Assembly (NCBI GenBank): GCA_025526915.1 | Contig: JAHLKH010000116.1 | Span: forward strand, 21,765 to 85,764 | Reading direction: 5' to 3' | From: Entophlyctis helioformis | Taxonomy: Eukaryota > Chytridiomycota > Chytridiomycetes > Chytridiales > Chytriomycetaceae | Length of the DNA: 64,000 bases | In this document: one piece after another, positions 54,858 to 64,000 of the stretch | Layout of the letters: the number at the start of each line of letters is the position of its first letter | Numbering within the stretch: the stretch's first letter is position 1 | Notes under the pieces: model-generated | The model's database searches: none | What the model saw: only the letters and a program-made list of their open reading frames with translations | Told to the model about the DNA's origin: nothing | Translations under genes and position numbers: made by a program

Positions 54858-55291
54858 CTAGCTGCTGCCCAGCGTGATCCTGCACACCGGGCACGAGTGC
54901 GTCGCATCCTGTCCAAGCAGCACCTGTCAGTCCAAGCCAGCCAAGCCAGCCAAGCCAGCGGCCGAGCACAGCGGCAACACACCTTGAGGTCGTCGATGAA
55001 GAACGGCACCCACGACAGCGGGCAGCACACGACAAAGGTGACGCCTGCGACAATGTATGTGAGCAGGCTCGGGCTGATGTCCACCGTCGTCGACACGGTG
55101 TTGTGGCAGTTGGGACACACCACCACCACGCCGCTGGTGCCGCCGACTGCCGGCTTTGTGAACACCATCGGCGGCTGCACAGTGTAGGCCATCTGCGGCT
55201 GCGCAGCGGATTGCATCGGCATCTGCGCTTGTGGCTGTCCAGTGGTTGCAGCACCGCTGGCTGCAGGAAGCTGTGCCGCTGGCTGTTGGTC

Positions 55292-55343
<52 letters not shown>

Positions 55344-55363
55344 GCTGGTGCCGCTTCAGTCAT
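54858..55363 (-). CDS. LITAF-domain protein with polyQ N-terminus
   Basis: Exons 54983-55363 and 54858-54923, phase 0, 148 residues. After MTEAAPA comes a pure CAG-encoded polyQ tract of about 17-18 residues, a Pro/Gln/Ala-rich linker, and a LITAF domain: VVCPNCHNTVSTTVD (first zinc knuckle), a membrane-embedded amphipathic segment (LTYIVAGVTFVVCCPLSWVP), FFIDDLK, then after the intron DATHSCPVCRITLG (second knuckle). LITAF proteins sit on the cytosolic face of late endosomes and lysosomes. The gene ends about 80 bp from the convergent Brp/Blh stop. Confidence 0.9.
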
Positions 55364-55562
55364 TGCGTTTGTGAGAGAAAGTTCAAGCCAGCCACGTGCC
55401 GCTGTGGCTGCGTGGCAGTGCACACGATGACAAACAACAAGAAAGGTTTCGGCCGCATCTGGCCATTCATTCCACGCACTCAGGCACTCTCCAGTCGCTG
55501 CTGTGCAACCACACTGCCGCTGTCCATTGCATCCTGCAGCATCTCTGCTCGCTGCTCGTCGC

Positions 55563-57023
55563 TCAGAGTGCCCACAAGGTTCTGCACCAACTGCGCAACG
55601 AGGCGATCGCGCTGCTTGCTCTTGGTTGCTGCTGCTGCTGTTGTTGTTCTTGTTGTTGTTGTTGTTGCTGCTGCTGAGCCTGCTCCTCGATCGCAGCCAG
55701 CGTGAACCCCTCGCTGCGATGCGCCAGCAGGAACTGCACAACATCCACGTGTCCGTTCTTGGCTGCCCAGTTGACTGCTGCCGTGGTGCAGCCTTCGGTG
55801 CGATGAGTGTGCAGCCACTGCACAACAGCAAGGTGTCCGCTGCTTGCTGCCACGTTCATGGCTCGCTGTGTGCATCCCTCGGTCCGGTTGGCGTGCAGCC
55901 ACTGCACCACGTCCAGGTGTCCACGCAACGCCGCATGGTCCATGGCATTGGTGGTGCATCCCTCGCTGCGGTGCGCATGCAGCCACTGCACCACATCCAG
56001 ACGGCCGTGCAGCGATGCGTAGTCCATGGCATGCGACGAGCAGGCTGTGCTGCCTGCCTCGTGAAGAACAGCGAGCACGCCGACATGACCGAGTGACGCT
56101 GCAAGGTCCATTGGCCGATGCAGGCTGATCGTGGTGTTGGTGTTGCTGCTGATGCTGCTGCTGCTGCTGCTAGTGCTGCTGCTGCTCACGGCACCAGGCT
56201 GTGCGTCTGTGCTGGCGATGAACGGCACCCACTGTACGCTGCGCAGATCCACCAGCCTGCGCTCGCTCGTCAGCTGCCGCAGCAGCTCGGCGTGGCCGCA
56301 CGCAATGGCGTATGCCACCAGCGCCGGCGCCGTCCGCAGATCCAGCAGGTCGATCCAGCAGCGGTGCATCGCAATGTTGAGCAGCCGGCGGCGCATGTCG
56401 GGCAGCGGCGGCGTGTGGTGGTGCACAGCCAGATGGGCGACAGCAGCGGTGTTGCCGGCGACGCACTGCGAGGCGATCCAGTCGGTCAGCGCAAACAGCT
56501 GCGCAGGGTGAGTGTCGGACTGCAGCGGGAAGCGAGCGCACAGCCGATGGAACATGGAGCGCGAGCGCACGCCGAGCATGAGGGGCGAGCAGCGGCCGTG
56601 CGCTGCGTTGCTTGTGTTGCTTGTGTTGCTGCCGTCGCTGCCGTCAAAGGCGCCGCTGCCATCGAAGACGTCGCAGGCGGCCACGGATCGGCACAGGTCG
56701 ACGTCGGGCAGCGCGTGCAGGTCGCCGGCTCAGTCGAGCAGCAGCGCCTCGGCCCACAGCGCGCCGACGGCCGCGGGCGATGCCGGCGCCCACAGGCCGC
56801 ACAGGAAGCGGGTCAGCAGGCCGGCGTGCGCGAGCGTCTGGCGCCGCAGCTCGAGCGGCAGCGCATCCCAGCGGCTGCGAGGCGTCGCGCGGCCCATGGC
56901 GGCGCTGGTTTTGGCTTTCTGCTTGCCCGCAAAGCACGAATCCGCCAATGCCGACGCACGGACTCTTGGCTGCGACTGCGACTGCGGCGACTGCGCGACT
57001 GCGGCACCAACAGCAGCTGCCAT
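55563..57023 (-). pseudogene. F-box/ankyrin gene interrupted by an in-frame TGA
   Basis: Two frames in the same phase are separated by one TGA at 56730-56732. The upstream one (from ATG 57023, or 56900) carries the F-box RWDALPLELRRQTLAHAG and WAEALLLD. The downstream one continues AGDLHALPDVDL, RSRSMFHRLCARFPLQ and five 28-residue ankyrin repeats (GHLDVVQWLHANRTEGCTQR and relatives), then a polyQ stretch. The intact paralogue has ILDWGGDL where this has LLLD-stop-AGDL, so the stop replaces a conserved Trp (TGG to TGA). After the polyQ the present frame stops at 55563, but a shifted frame continues in protein-like fashion to 55480 (LVAQLVQNLVGTLSDEQRA), suggesting slippage in the repeat. Its 5' end overlaps the start of the plus-strand transporter by 76 bp. 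Confidence 0.65.
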
Positions 57024-59267
57024 GCCTGTGCTGTGCTAAGCCTGCGCCTGCGCCTGTGCCTACGCCTGCTCCCACCGAGCACACGCCGCTGGTGCACAGG
57101 CCCGTGCCGCCGTCGCCGTCCAATCGCTTTCCCCGCTCGGCCAGCGACATTGGGCCGCCGCCTGCCTTGAACGGCGACGGCAACGACGACAACAACAACG
57201 ACGACGACGCACACGCGGCCAAGGCCCGCCGCCCGTCGCCGTACCACGCCTGCGTGCCGCTGTTCCTGCACGTGTTTGCCGTCAGCCTGGCCATCGTGCC
57301 GCTGCAGCAGTGGATGATCCTGTACCTGTGCCGGCGCTTCCCGCAGCAGCACCAGCAGCTGCTGCCCGCTGCCGGCCAATGGCTCGACCTGCCCGTCGAA
57401 ACAGCGCCGCCCACGTCGGCGTTCCTGCCGGGCCTCTTCCACACGCCCGCCGTGTTCTCGGACGCCGACTGGCCCACGTGCTCGGCCAATGCGGCCGTCC
57501 AGGTGCGGCCCATGCCTTGTCGCTTGCCCTTGCCTTGTCCCTTGTCGGCTGCCAGCTGCCTGTGCGAGCGTCTGATTCCCCGCACCCGCCCAAGCACTGC
57601 CCATGGCAGCGGGCGGAGTGCGAGTCGGAGATGCGGACGTGGATCTGGTGCCCGTCTGCTGGCTGGCTGGCATCGCACGCTGCCACTGGACAGCCCCTGC
57701 CAGGACAGCCGCACTCGCTGACACCGCCGCACTCGCTGACACGTTGACACGTTGACAGGCACTCGCCGCGCGCTGGTCCATGGTGCTGTCGCTGTGCACA
57801 AGCACGCCGGCGCTCATTGCCGGCCCGTGCTTTGGCGCTCTCTCGGACTCGTGGGGCCGCAAGTTCATCATCATCATGCCCATCATCGGCTCGGCCCTCA
57901 ACTTTGTGTCGATCCTGTCCGTGTCCAACCTGGGCCTGGGTCTGTGGGCCCTCATTGTCGTGCACCTCATCCAGGGCCTCATGGGCTCGTGGTCGGTCAT
58001 CATGACGGCCGCGCTGTCATACTTTGCCGACACGACCGATGCTGAGAGCCGCAGCCGCACGTTTGTGTTTGCAGAGGCGTTCATCTTCCTCGCCTTTGCT
58101 CTCGGCCCGTTCCTCGGCGGCGTGTTCACACGGGTGCGTGCTGCTGCTGCCTGCCTGCCTGCCTGCTGCCTGCCTCTGCCTGCCGCCGCCTGCCGCCACA
58201 TCCCACTCACACACCACCGGTCCACCAACCACGCCTGACAGATCTCGCCGTCGGTCGACTACGTCTTTGCCATCTCCATCGCCCTCGAGATCGTCACTCT
58301 GCTTTACTCGGTCTTCATCCTGCCAGAGTCGCTGCCGGCAAAGACCAAGGCACGCGCCGACCGGTCGCGGTCCAGAGCCGCACTCAACAGGAGCAACGTC
58401 GGCCTGCGCAACCCGTCAACGGGCGAGCCGTCTGCCTCTGCCTCTGCACCGCATCCAGCAAGTCGCCGTGGCAGATTGCATCCAACGAGATCCACACAGT
58501 GTTCTCGGGGATGGCGCGCGTGTTCCACGTTGCAAGCAACCGCACCTTTGTGATCCTCGTCGTCGGTGGTCTGCTGCACGGTGGCGTCGCTCTCTGGCCG
58601 CATGAACTTTTTCAACTACGCCGCATACCGCTTTGGCTGGGACGCATACATCGAGGGCAAGTATATGCTCACGGGGTCCATGTCGCGCATCCTGCACATG
58701 CTGGTGACGTTCCCGCTGCTCGGTCGTGCGTTCAAGCTGATGCAGGCGAGTCCCGACGGCAAGATCCGGTTCGAGCTGCGTCTTGTGCAGGCGTGTCTGT
58801 GTGTTGGCGCTGTTGCCACGCTCGCGCTCGCTCTGGCGTGGGAGTCGTGGATGATCTTTGCGATTGCAGGCGTGGACGGGTTTGCCTCGCTTGCGTCGCC
58901 CAACATCCGCAGCCTGCTGTCGCGCTCTGTGCCGGAGCAGTCGCAGGGCCAGCTGTTCTCGTCGGTGCAGTTCCTCGAGCAGATTGTGTCGCTCATTTTT
59001 GGCATTGTGTTCCCCAACATCTGGGCGGCGACCGTCGGCACGTCCATGTCCAACCTGTTCCTGATTGTCTCGGCCGTGATCTACTGCTGCGCCGCCTCGG
59101 GTCTCTTGTTCACCCGCGTCGACGAGGTTGGCGGATACGTGCCGCTGCCTGACGACGAGTCTGGCGGCGCATCGTCTGCAAGTGTATCCGAAGCGGCGTC
59201 TGTGCGCAACAGCCACGGCTCAGAGTACCACAGCGTGTCGAGTGGCGACGACGAGCGGCGCCAGTAG
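56948..59267 (+). CDS. MFS transporter, SLC46/proton-coupled-folate-transporter-like, frame breaks in exon 3
   Basis: Exons 56948-57502, 57759-58133 and 58242-59267, phase 0 joins, about 580 residues. Exon 1 holds a Pro-rich cytosolic N-terminus and TM1 (PLFLHVFAVSLAIVPLQQWM). Exon 2 has the MFS loop GALSDSWGRKFIIIMPIIGS and FADTTDAESRSRTFVFAEAF, a pattern seen in SLC46 transporters. Exon 3 continues SPSVDYVFAISIALEIVTLL, then shifts frame at about 58460 (KSPWQIASNEIHTVFSGM) and again at about 58590 (SGRMNFFNYAAYRFGWD) and runs on to SGDDERRQ. The first shift might be an unrecognised intron (weak donor near 58370); the second has no AG to splice to and looks like an indel. Substrate is unknown. 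Confidence 0.75.
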
Positions 59268-59394
59268 CACGCTCTCTGCATTGCCCTGTCGATCCACCTA
59301 TCCCTGTGCATACCATTCGTTCCTGATTATAGCAAAGTACATCATTCTTTGACCATCCGTTTGCCGTGTCTGTTTGTGTGTGTCCACTGAGCCA

Positions 59395-59455
<61 letters not shown>

Positions 59456-59584
59456 GGGCATTGTCGCCACTGCATCGCCCCAGACAAAGCGGATCTCGGA
59501 AATCACGCAACTGTGGCCGTGCACATGCCGTGCACTGCCCTTCTTTGCACTGCCTGCTGGATTTTCTTCTCCCAAGCGACAACC
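59268..59584. other. intergenic upstream of the esterase-ABC gene
   Basis: Contains the end of the MFS 3' UTR, the CAG microsatellite at 59399-59453 and a stretch (59470-59584) that should be promoter or leader. The open frame through the repeat would add a polyQ, but a much better signal peptide starts at 59585. Confidence 0.45.
59399..59453. repeat. (CAG)n microsatellite, about 18 units
   Basis: An uninterrupted run of cag triplets about 130 bp upstream of the esterase-ABC start codon. Likely length-variable; a comparable CTG/CAG run encodes polyQ in the LITAF gene at 55282-55342. Confidence 0.95.
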
Positions 59585-62500
59585 ATGCCCTCCGTTCAAG
59601 GCAGTACGCCACCAGACGTCAACCGCCGCCTGTGCCGCCGCGGTGCGCTGCCTCTGCAGCCCAGCGTCGCTGTTGCTGTGTGTCTGTTGCTGTGCCTGTT
59701 TGGCGTTGCCAGTGCAGCCCCTCCCGTCGAGACGGTCACCATCGCCAGCACGGCCGGCCAGTATGTGCACCATCGCCCCTCGATCGTTGACGCCTCCAGC
59801 CGCCGCCTTGCTCACCCACTCGCCATGCTCGCCCCTGCCCCACTGCGCCTGCAGAATCACCGGCGGCCGCACTCTTTCCAACGGCTTCTCGTTTGTCGGC
59901 ATCCCCTTTGCGCAAGCGCCTCGCTGGTCGCCACCGTCGCCTGTCGCCGCATTCTCTGCGCCGTATCTTGCGCTTGCTCCACGCCCCAGCTGTCCCCAGA
60001 TCTGCCGCCGAGTGTCGTGCCCTCGGGACATTGACGAGGACTGCCTGTCGCTCAGTGTGTGGACGCCCTTCCGCAACACCTCGCAGCTGGCTGCTGCCTC
60101 TCAGCCGCTGCCTGTGTTTGTGTTCATCCACGGCGGCTCGTTTGAGCAGGTCAGTCTGCGCAGAGTCATGTCACTGCCACAAATACCGTCCAACATCGAC
60201 TGGATTGCTGACCTGTGCGCCATCCGGTACTTGCAACGGCGCCAACGGCAACCAACAGGGAGGCGCAGATGTCGCCGACATGCGCGCCAACGAGCTGTCT
60301 GCGGCCATCCAGGCGGTCGTCGTGACGTTCAACTACCGTCTTGGCATCTTTGGCTTCCCAGGCACCACCGCCTTTTTGCCAGCCCCTGCGTCGCCCACAT
60401 CGCGCACATCGCCCAACCTCGGCATCCTCGACCAGCGCATGGCCATCGAGTGGATCAGCGCCAACATCCGCGCGTTCGGCGGCGACCCTGCGCGGATGAC
60501 GCTTGCTGGCCAGTCGGCCGGCGCCATGTCGGCCATCATCCACATGGCCGATTCCGCCACAAAGGCACGCTTCCGCAACTTCATTCTCATGTCGCCGCCC
60601 GATGTTGCGCTGCGTCCCCCGCAGCTTGCCTTGGCCAGAGTGCTCAAGATCGCCGCGCGTGCTGGATGTGTGTCTGGTGGCGCTGCCGATGGCGCGGCTG
60701 TTGCAGCGTGCATGGCGTCCAAGTCGTCGCGCGAGCTGCTCGATGCTGTCGATGCCATTGACACGGACAGATCCAAGACGCAGACGCTCGACAGATCCCT
60801 TGCGCCTGTCTGTGAGTGCCTGAGCGGCATTGCCGTTTGTACCCATGCTAATGCCCCACAAACTCGCACTCACACTCGCACTCGCACTCAACGATCCACC
60901 ACCGGCTTGTGGCATCTCAGATGACGGCAGTCTCATCCCTCAACACCCCATTGACATGCTCGAGAACAGCGCCATTATGGCTGGCTTGAACGTCATGATC
61001 GGCGCCACGTCCAACGAGACAACGTACTTCTTTGACAAGCTGTCGGGAGTCGGTGCACCCGAGTCTTTCTACACCGTCGCAACCGATGCCATCTTCCCTG
61101 GTCGTGGCGCGGATGTCCGTCTCGCCTATGCAGACACAACCGCCGTCGAGTCCGCCAGCTTTGGCCGCGACTTGAACCCGCGACTCGCTCGCATCATGTC
61201 AGACTACCTGTTTGTCTGTGCCCCGCAGCGCAGCATGCGCCGTGTGTCGTCTGCGCCGACTGCTGCCTCCAACACGCCTGCGCCGCGCATCTATTCGTAC
61301 TTTTGGGAGACTCCGTTTGGAAGTACGCTCGACGATCCGGCTGGCCGTGTCTGCAAGGACGCCTGCCACACCACCGACCTGTTCTTCCTCCTGCGATCGC
61401 CAAGCGACCCACACGGGTCTCGCATCTCGGCTGCGTTTCGCCAGTATGTCGCCAACATGGTCTACAACAACGATCCCAACATCGCCGCGCCGTTCACTGC
61501 ATCCGCCTCTGCTCCTGTCGCCCCCAACACGAACGGATCGGCCGCACAGCTGCCGTCTCTGCCCGTGTGGCCCGCCTTTGCTGCGTCTGGACCCGCCGCA
61601 GTCACTGTCGGTGCATATCCAAGCGCACGCTTTGCTGCTCCCCCTGCTGATGCTGCCGGACTGTCCAGCGGCTCGTCTTCGTCCACCTCTGATGCCGCTG
61701 TTGTCGTGATCGAGCAGCAGCACCCTCTGTCGGCACAGTGCCAGTTCATGGACACGCTCACCTACGTGCACGAGCAAAAGACCAAGACCGAGATGCCAGA
61801 GACGGCGTCCATCTCCACGCTCAGCACCATTCTCTTCTGGATGCTCTTGGGTCTCGTCTGCCTTGCACAGGCGGCCATGCTCGTGCTTGCTCGGTGGCAA
61901 GCAACGCGTCTCGACTCGCAGTTTGCACAGCAGCGCCAGTTCAAGTCGGACGACTTTGACTTTGGCAGCACCGGTAGCATCAGCTCGAATGCAGGCAAGG
62001 GCTCTGTCGACGTGGAAGATGCGTCCAGCGTGCTTGATGCCGACTTTAAGCCTATCCCGGTGTCGGTCGAGTGCCGCCATCTGGCATACACGGTCGGGTC
62101 CAAGCTGCTGTCAAGACGATCCTGGACAATGTGTCGTTTGAGTGTGCTCCCAAGACGCTGACTGCGCTGATCGGACCCAGCGGTGCAGGCAAGACGTCTC
62201 TGATGGCTCTGGTGAGTGGCGTTGATTGCCGTGGCTGTCTTGCCGACCAGCCGCACTGGCTCTCTCTCACACACACACCTGATGATCTGTGTATCACGCT
62301 TGCCGCCTGTTCATGTCCAGCTTGCGCGTCGCATTGAACATCGAGACCGGAGCGGTTTGTCTACTATGGCGGCAAGCGTCTGTCCAAGATGACGCACAGC
62401 GAGTTCCAGCGTCTGGTTGGCTTTGTGCCTCAACACCATCCGCCGTTTGTCGGCATGACGCCCACCGAGGTGCTGCTGTCGTACGCCAAGCTGGAGCTGC

Positions 62501-64000
62501 CTGCGGGCACACCGCCCAACCGCCTGACACGCCGCGTGGCGCAGATCCTGGAGATGCTGGGTCTCGAGTCGTGCGCAGATGTCGTGATCCAGGATGCGGC
62601 CGACAACAAGGGCGGCATCTCGGCGGCCAGCTGCGCCGCCTTGCTGTCGCTGTCGCTCTCCTCAAGCAGCCCAGTGTTCTGATTCTTGGTGCGTGCCGTT
62701 GACACTTGCATGGCTTGGTTGTCCTGCCTGGCTCACATCTGACTACCCCAAAATCCAACCATATACACAGACGAGCCAACATCGGGTCTGGATGCACGCT
62801 CGTCTCTTGAAGTCATGAGTATCCTGTCGCACCTGTCTCGCCAGGGATACACGGTCATCGCGTCATCCACCAGCCTCGCCGCGAGATCTTTGAGATGTTT
62901 ACCGACGTCCTGCTCCTCGCCAAGGGCCACCTGCTGTTCAAGGGCGAGCCGCAGTCGTGCATCAAGTTTGCGCAGAGCGTGCGCAAGTCCACTGGACAGC
63001 TTGCACCAAGCATGGGCGGTCGCGAGTCCGAGTCGCACCACAAGGCGCATCTGTACAGCGTCACCAAGACACCGTGGGAGTACACCGTGAGCCGGTTCGT
63101 GTTCAGCGCGCCGGACAACGATCGCGACGCGTTCCTCAATCCTGCGGATGCGATCCTGGACATTGTTGCGGCGATCCCCGAGAGCGAGATTGCCCATGTG
63201 GCTGGCATGGGAGGGCGATGGGCCAAGGCACCGAGACCAGTGAGTATCGTGCCGGTAGCACGGCCCGCACTCGCGACTGGCAGCAACTTTGACATGCAAG
63301 GCAGCGAGCAAGGCGGTGGCGTGGGTGATCTGCACAACAACAGCAGCAGCAGCAGCTCAAGCGACCGTGGCAGCGATTCTGCCAAGAACGCTGGACTCGG
63401 GCTGCCAAGACAGACAGGGCAGGAGGGAAAGCAGCGCCGTGGGTTCATGCAACGCCTCGGCTCGTTGACTCTCGGATCAGACGACGCCACTCTGGAGAGC
63501 ACGCAGTCTGACACGACTGAAGCGCAGACGGGCCGCATCGGTGTTGTCGAGCAAGTGTCGGTGGTCAACGCGCGCTGGTGGCGCAGGCGACCGCTGTTCC
63601 GCAAGTTCTGGATGCTCTTTCTGGCCATTGCCAGCACGCTGATTGTAGGCGTGATCCAGCGGCGGGTGACGGACGATCTGATTTCACTGACTCTGCAGAT
63701 CAAGGGACTCATTCTTGGTGAGTGTCGCATGCGATGCGCGTGTTGCGTGTGATGACTGTGCTTTGTGCGCTGACACGCTCTTGTGCTCCAACGTGGCGCT
63801 GCTGCTGGTGTCCCGCAGTGAGCATGGGTCTGGTCGCACTCAAGAACATCAGCATTGCCATGGACTACTACGACGACCGCGATGTGTACAACTACGACAC
63901 GCTCAACGGATCGGTGCACTTGGTTGCATTCTGGGTGCATCGCACCGTGTACGAGACAGCCACATCGACACTCGAGTCTGTTGCCGTCGCTCTGTGCGCG
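59585..64000 (+). CDS. carboxylesterase fused to an ABCG-type ABC transporter, 3' end outside window
   Basis: Exons 59585-59760, 59855-60149, 60259-60811, 60921-62211, 62321-62688, 62771-63717 and 63819 onward. A signal peptide (SVAVAVCLLLCLFGVASA) precedes a type-B carboxylesterase: GFSFVGIPFAQAPRW, DEDCLSLSVWTP, FVFIHGGSF, VVVTFNYRLGIFGF, the nucleophile elbow LAGQSAGAMS, DGSLIPQHPIDML and GATSNETTYF. A TM helix follows (ILFWMLLGLVCLAQAAMLVL, near 61840), then a nucleotide-binding domain with Walker A GPSGAGKTS, a signature GGQLRR, Walker B VLIL-DEPTSGLD and an IHQPR H-loop, then the start of the transporter membrane domain (FWMLFLAIASTLIVGVI). Lumenal domain-TM-ABC order resembles yeast Adp1. 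Four or five one-base gaps (about 62113, 62355, 62623, 62864) break the frame inside the ABC part although every motif is preserved. The substrate may be the ester or its product. Confidence 0.8.

Noticed and set aside
56730..56732. TGA read as Trp (altered genetic code)
   Set aside because: TGA is the natural stop of many genes here (for example DCP2, the AlkB-like gene, URK1), so the standard code applies.
1..64000. tRNA and rRNA genes, and bacterial-type ribosome binding sites
   Set aside because: None recognised by eye; the gene structure is eukaryotic, so ribosome binding sites do not apply. A tRNA scan could still find one that I missed.

Overview
The window is eukaryotic nuclear DNA, GC-rich, most probably from an early-diverging zoosporic (chytrid-like) fungus. 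This is inferred from several things. Nearly all genes have short GT-AG introns (about 55-190 nt) whose phases I could match. There is a secreted chitin deacetylase with two hevein-type chitin-binding domains, a fungal-style DCP2 with a long disordered tail, F-box/ankyrin genes with 28-residue repeats, and an RNA-guided-nuclease-like Fanzor gene, a family known from chytrids. Genes are packed tightly on both strands, often with less than 150 bp between them. No rRNA or tRNA gene, CRISPR array or bacterial signal was recognised.

Layout. 1-3.3 kb: 3' part of DCP2. 3.5-4.6 kb: a small membrane protein and an intergenic stretch with direct repeats. 4.6-12.5 kb: one gene on the minus strand in which a three-exon block of about 779 bp is repeated nine times. 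12.8-26.1 kb: a compact run containing a PH/SMP lipid-transfer protein, an AlkB-like dioxygenase with a GRF zinc finger, a short glucosidase-II-beta-like protein whose ATG abuts the AlkB ATG head to head, a seven-TM protein, a large disordered protein and a MAT2B-like reductase. 26.3-30.6 kb: a DUF3455-like secreted protein, chitin deacetylase and prenylcysteine oxidase.

30.9-38.3 kb: a nuclease region, minus strand throughout. A FEN1/XPG-family nuclease with all seven metal-binding carboxylates is followed, and perhaps continued in the same transcript, by a multi-exon Fanzor/TnpB-like nuclease. 40.5-44.8 kb: an MFS transporter and a uridine kinase-UPRT fusion. 45.1-51.7 kb: two more DUF3455-like genes, an intact F-box/ankyrin gene, a decayed copy of it, and a LINE remnant. 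52-59.3 kb: a PPxY membrane protein, a Brp/Blh-type beta-carotene oxygenase, a LITAF-domain protein, a further F-box/ankyrin gene with an in-frame TGA, and an SLC46-like MFS transporter. 59.6-64 kb (runs off the end): a secreted carboxylesterase fused through a TM helix to an ABCG-type ABC transporter.

Several otherwise clear genes are broken by single-base shifts, mostly one missing base in a short mononucleotide run. This looks as much like assembly error as gene decay, so reading frames in those genes should be treated as provisional. The most interesting items are the FEN1-like/Fanzor arrangement, the esterase-ABC fusion, the nine-fold exon-block amplification and the Brp/Blh gene.
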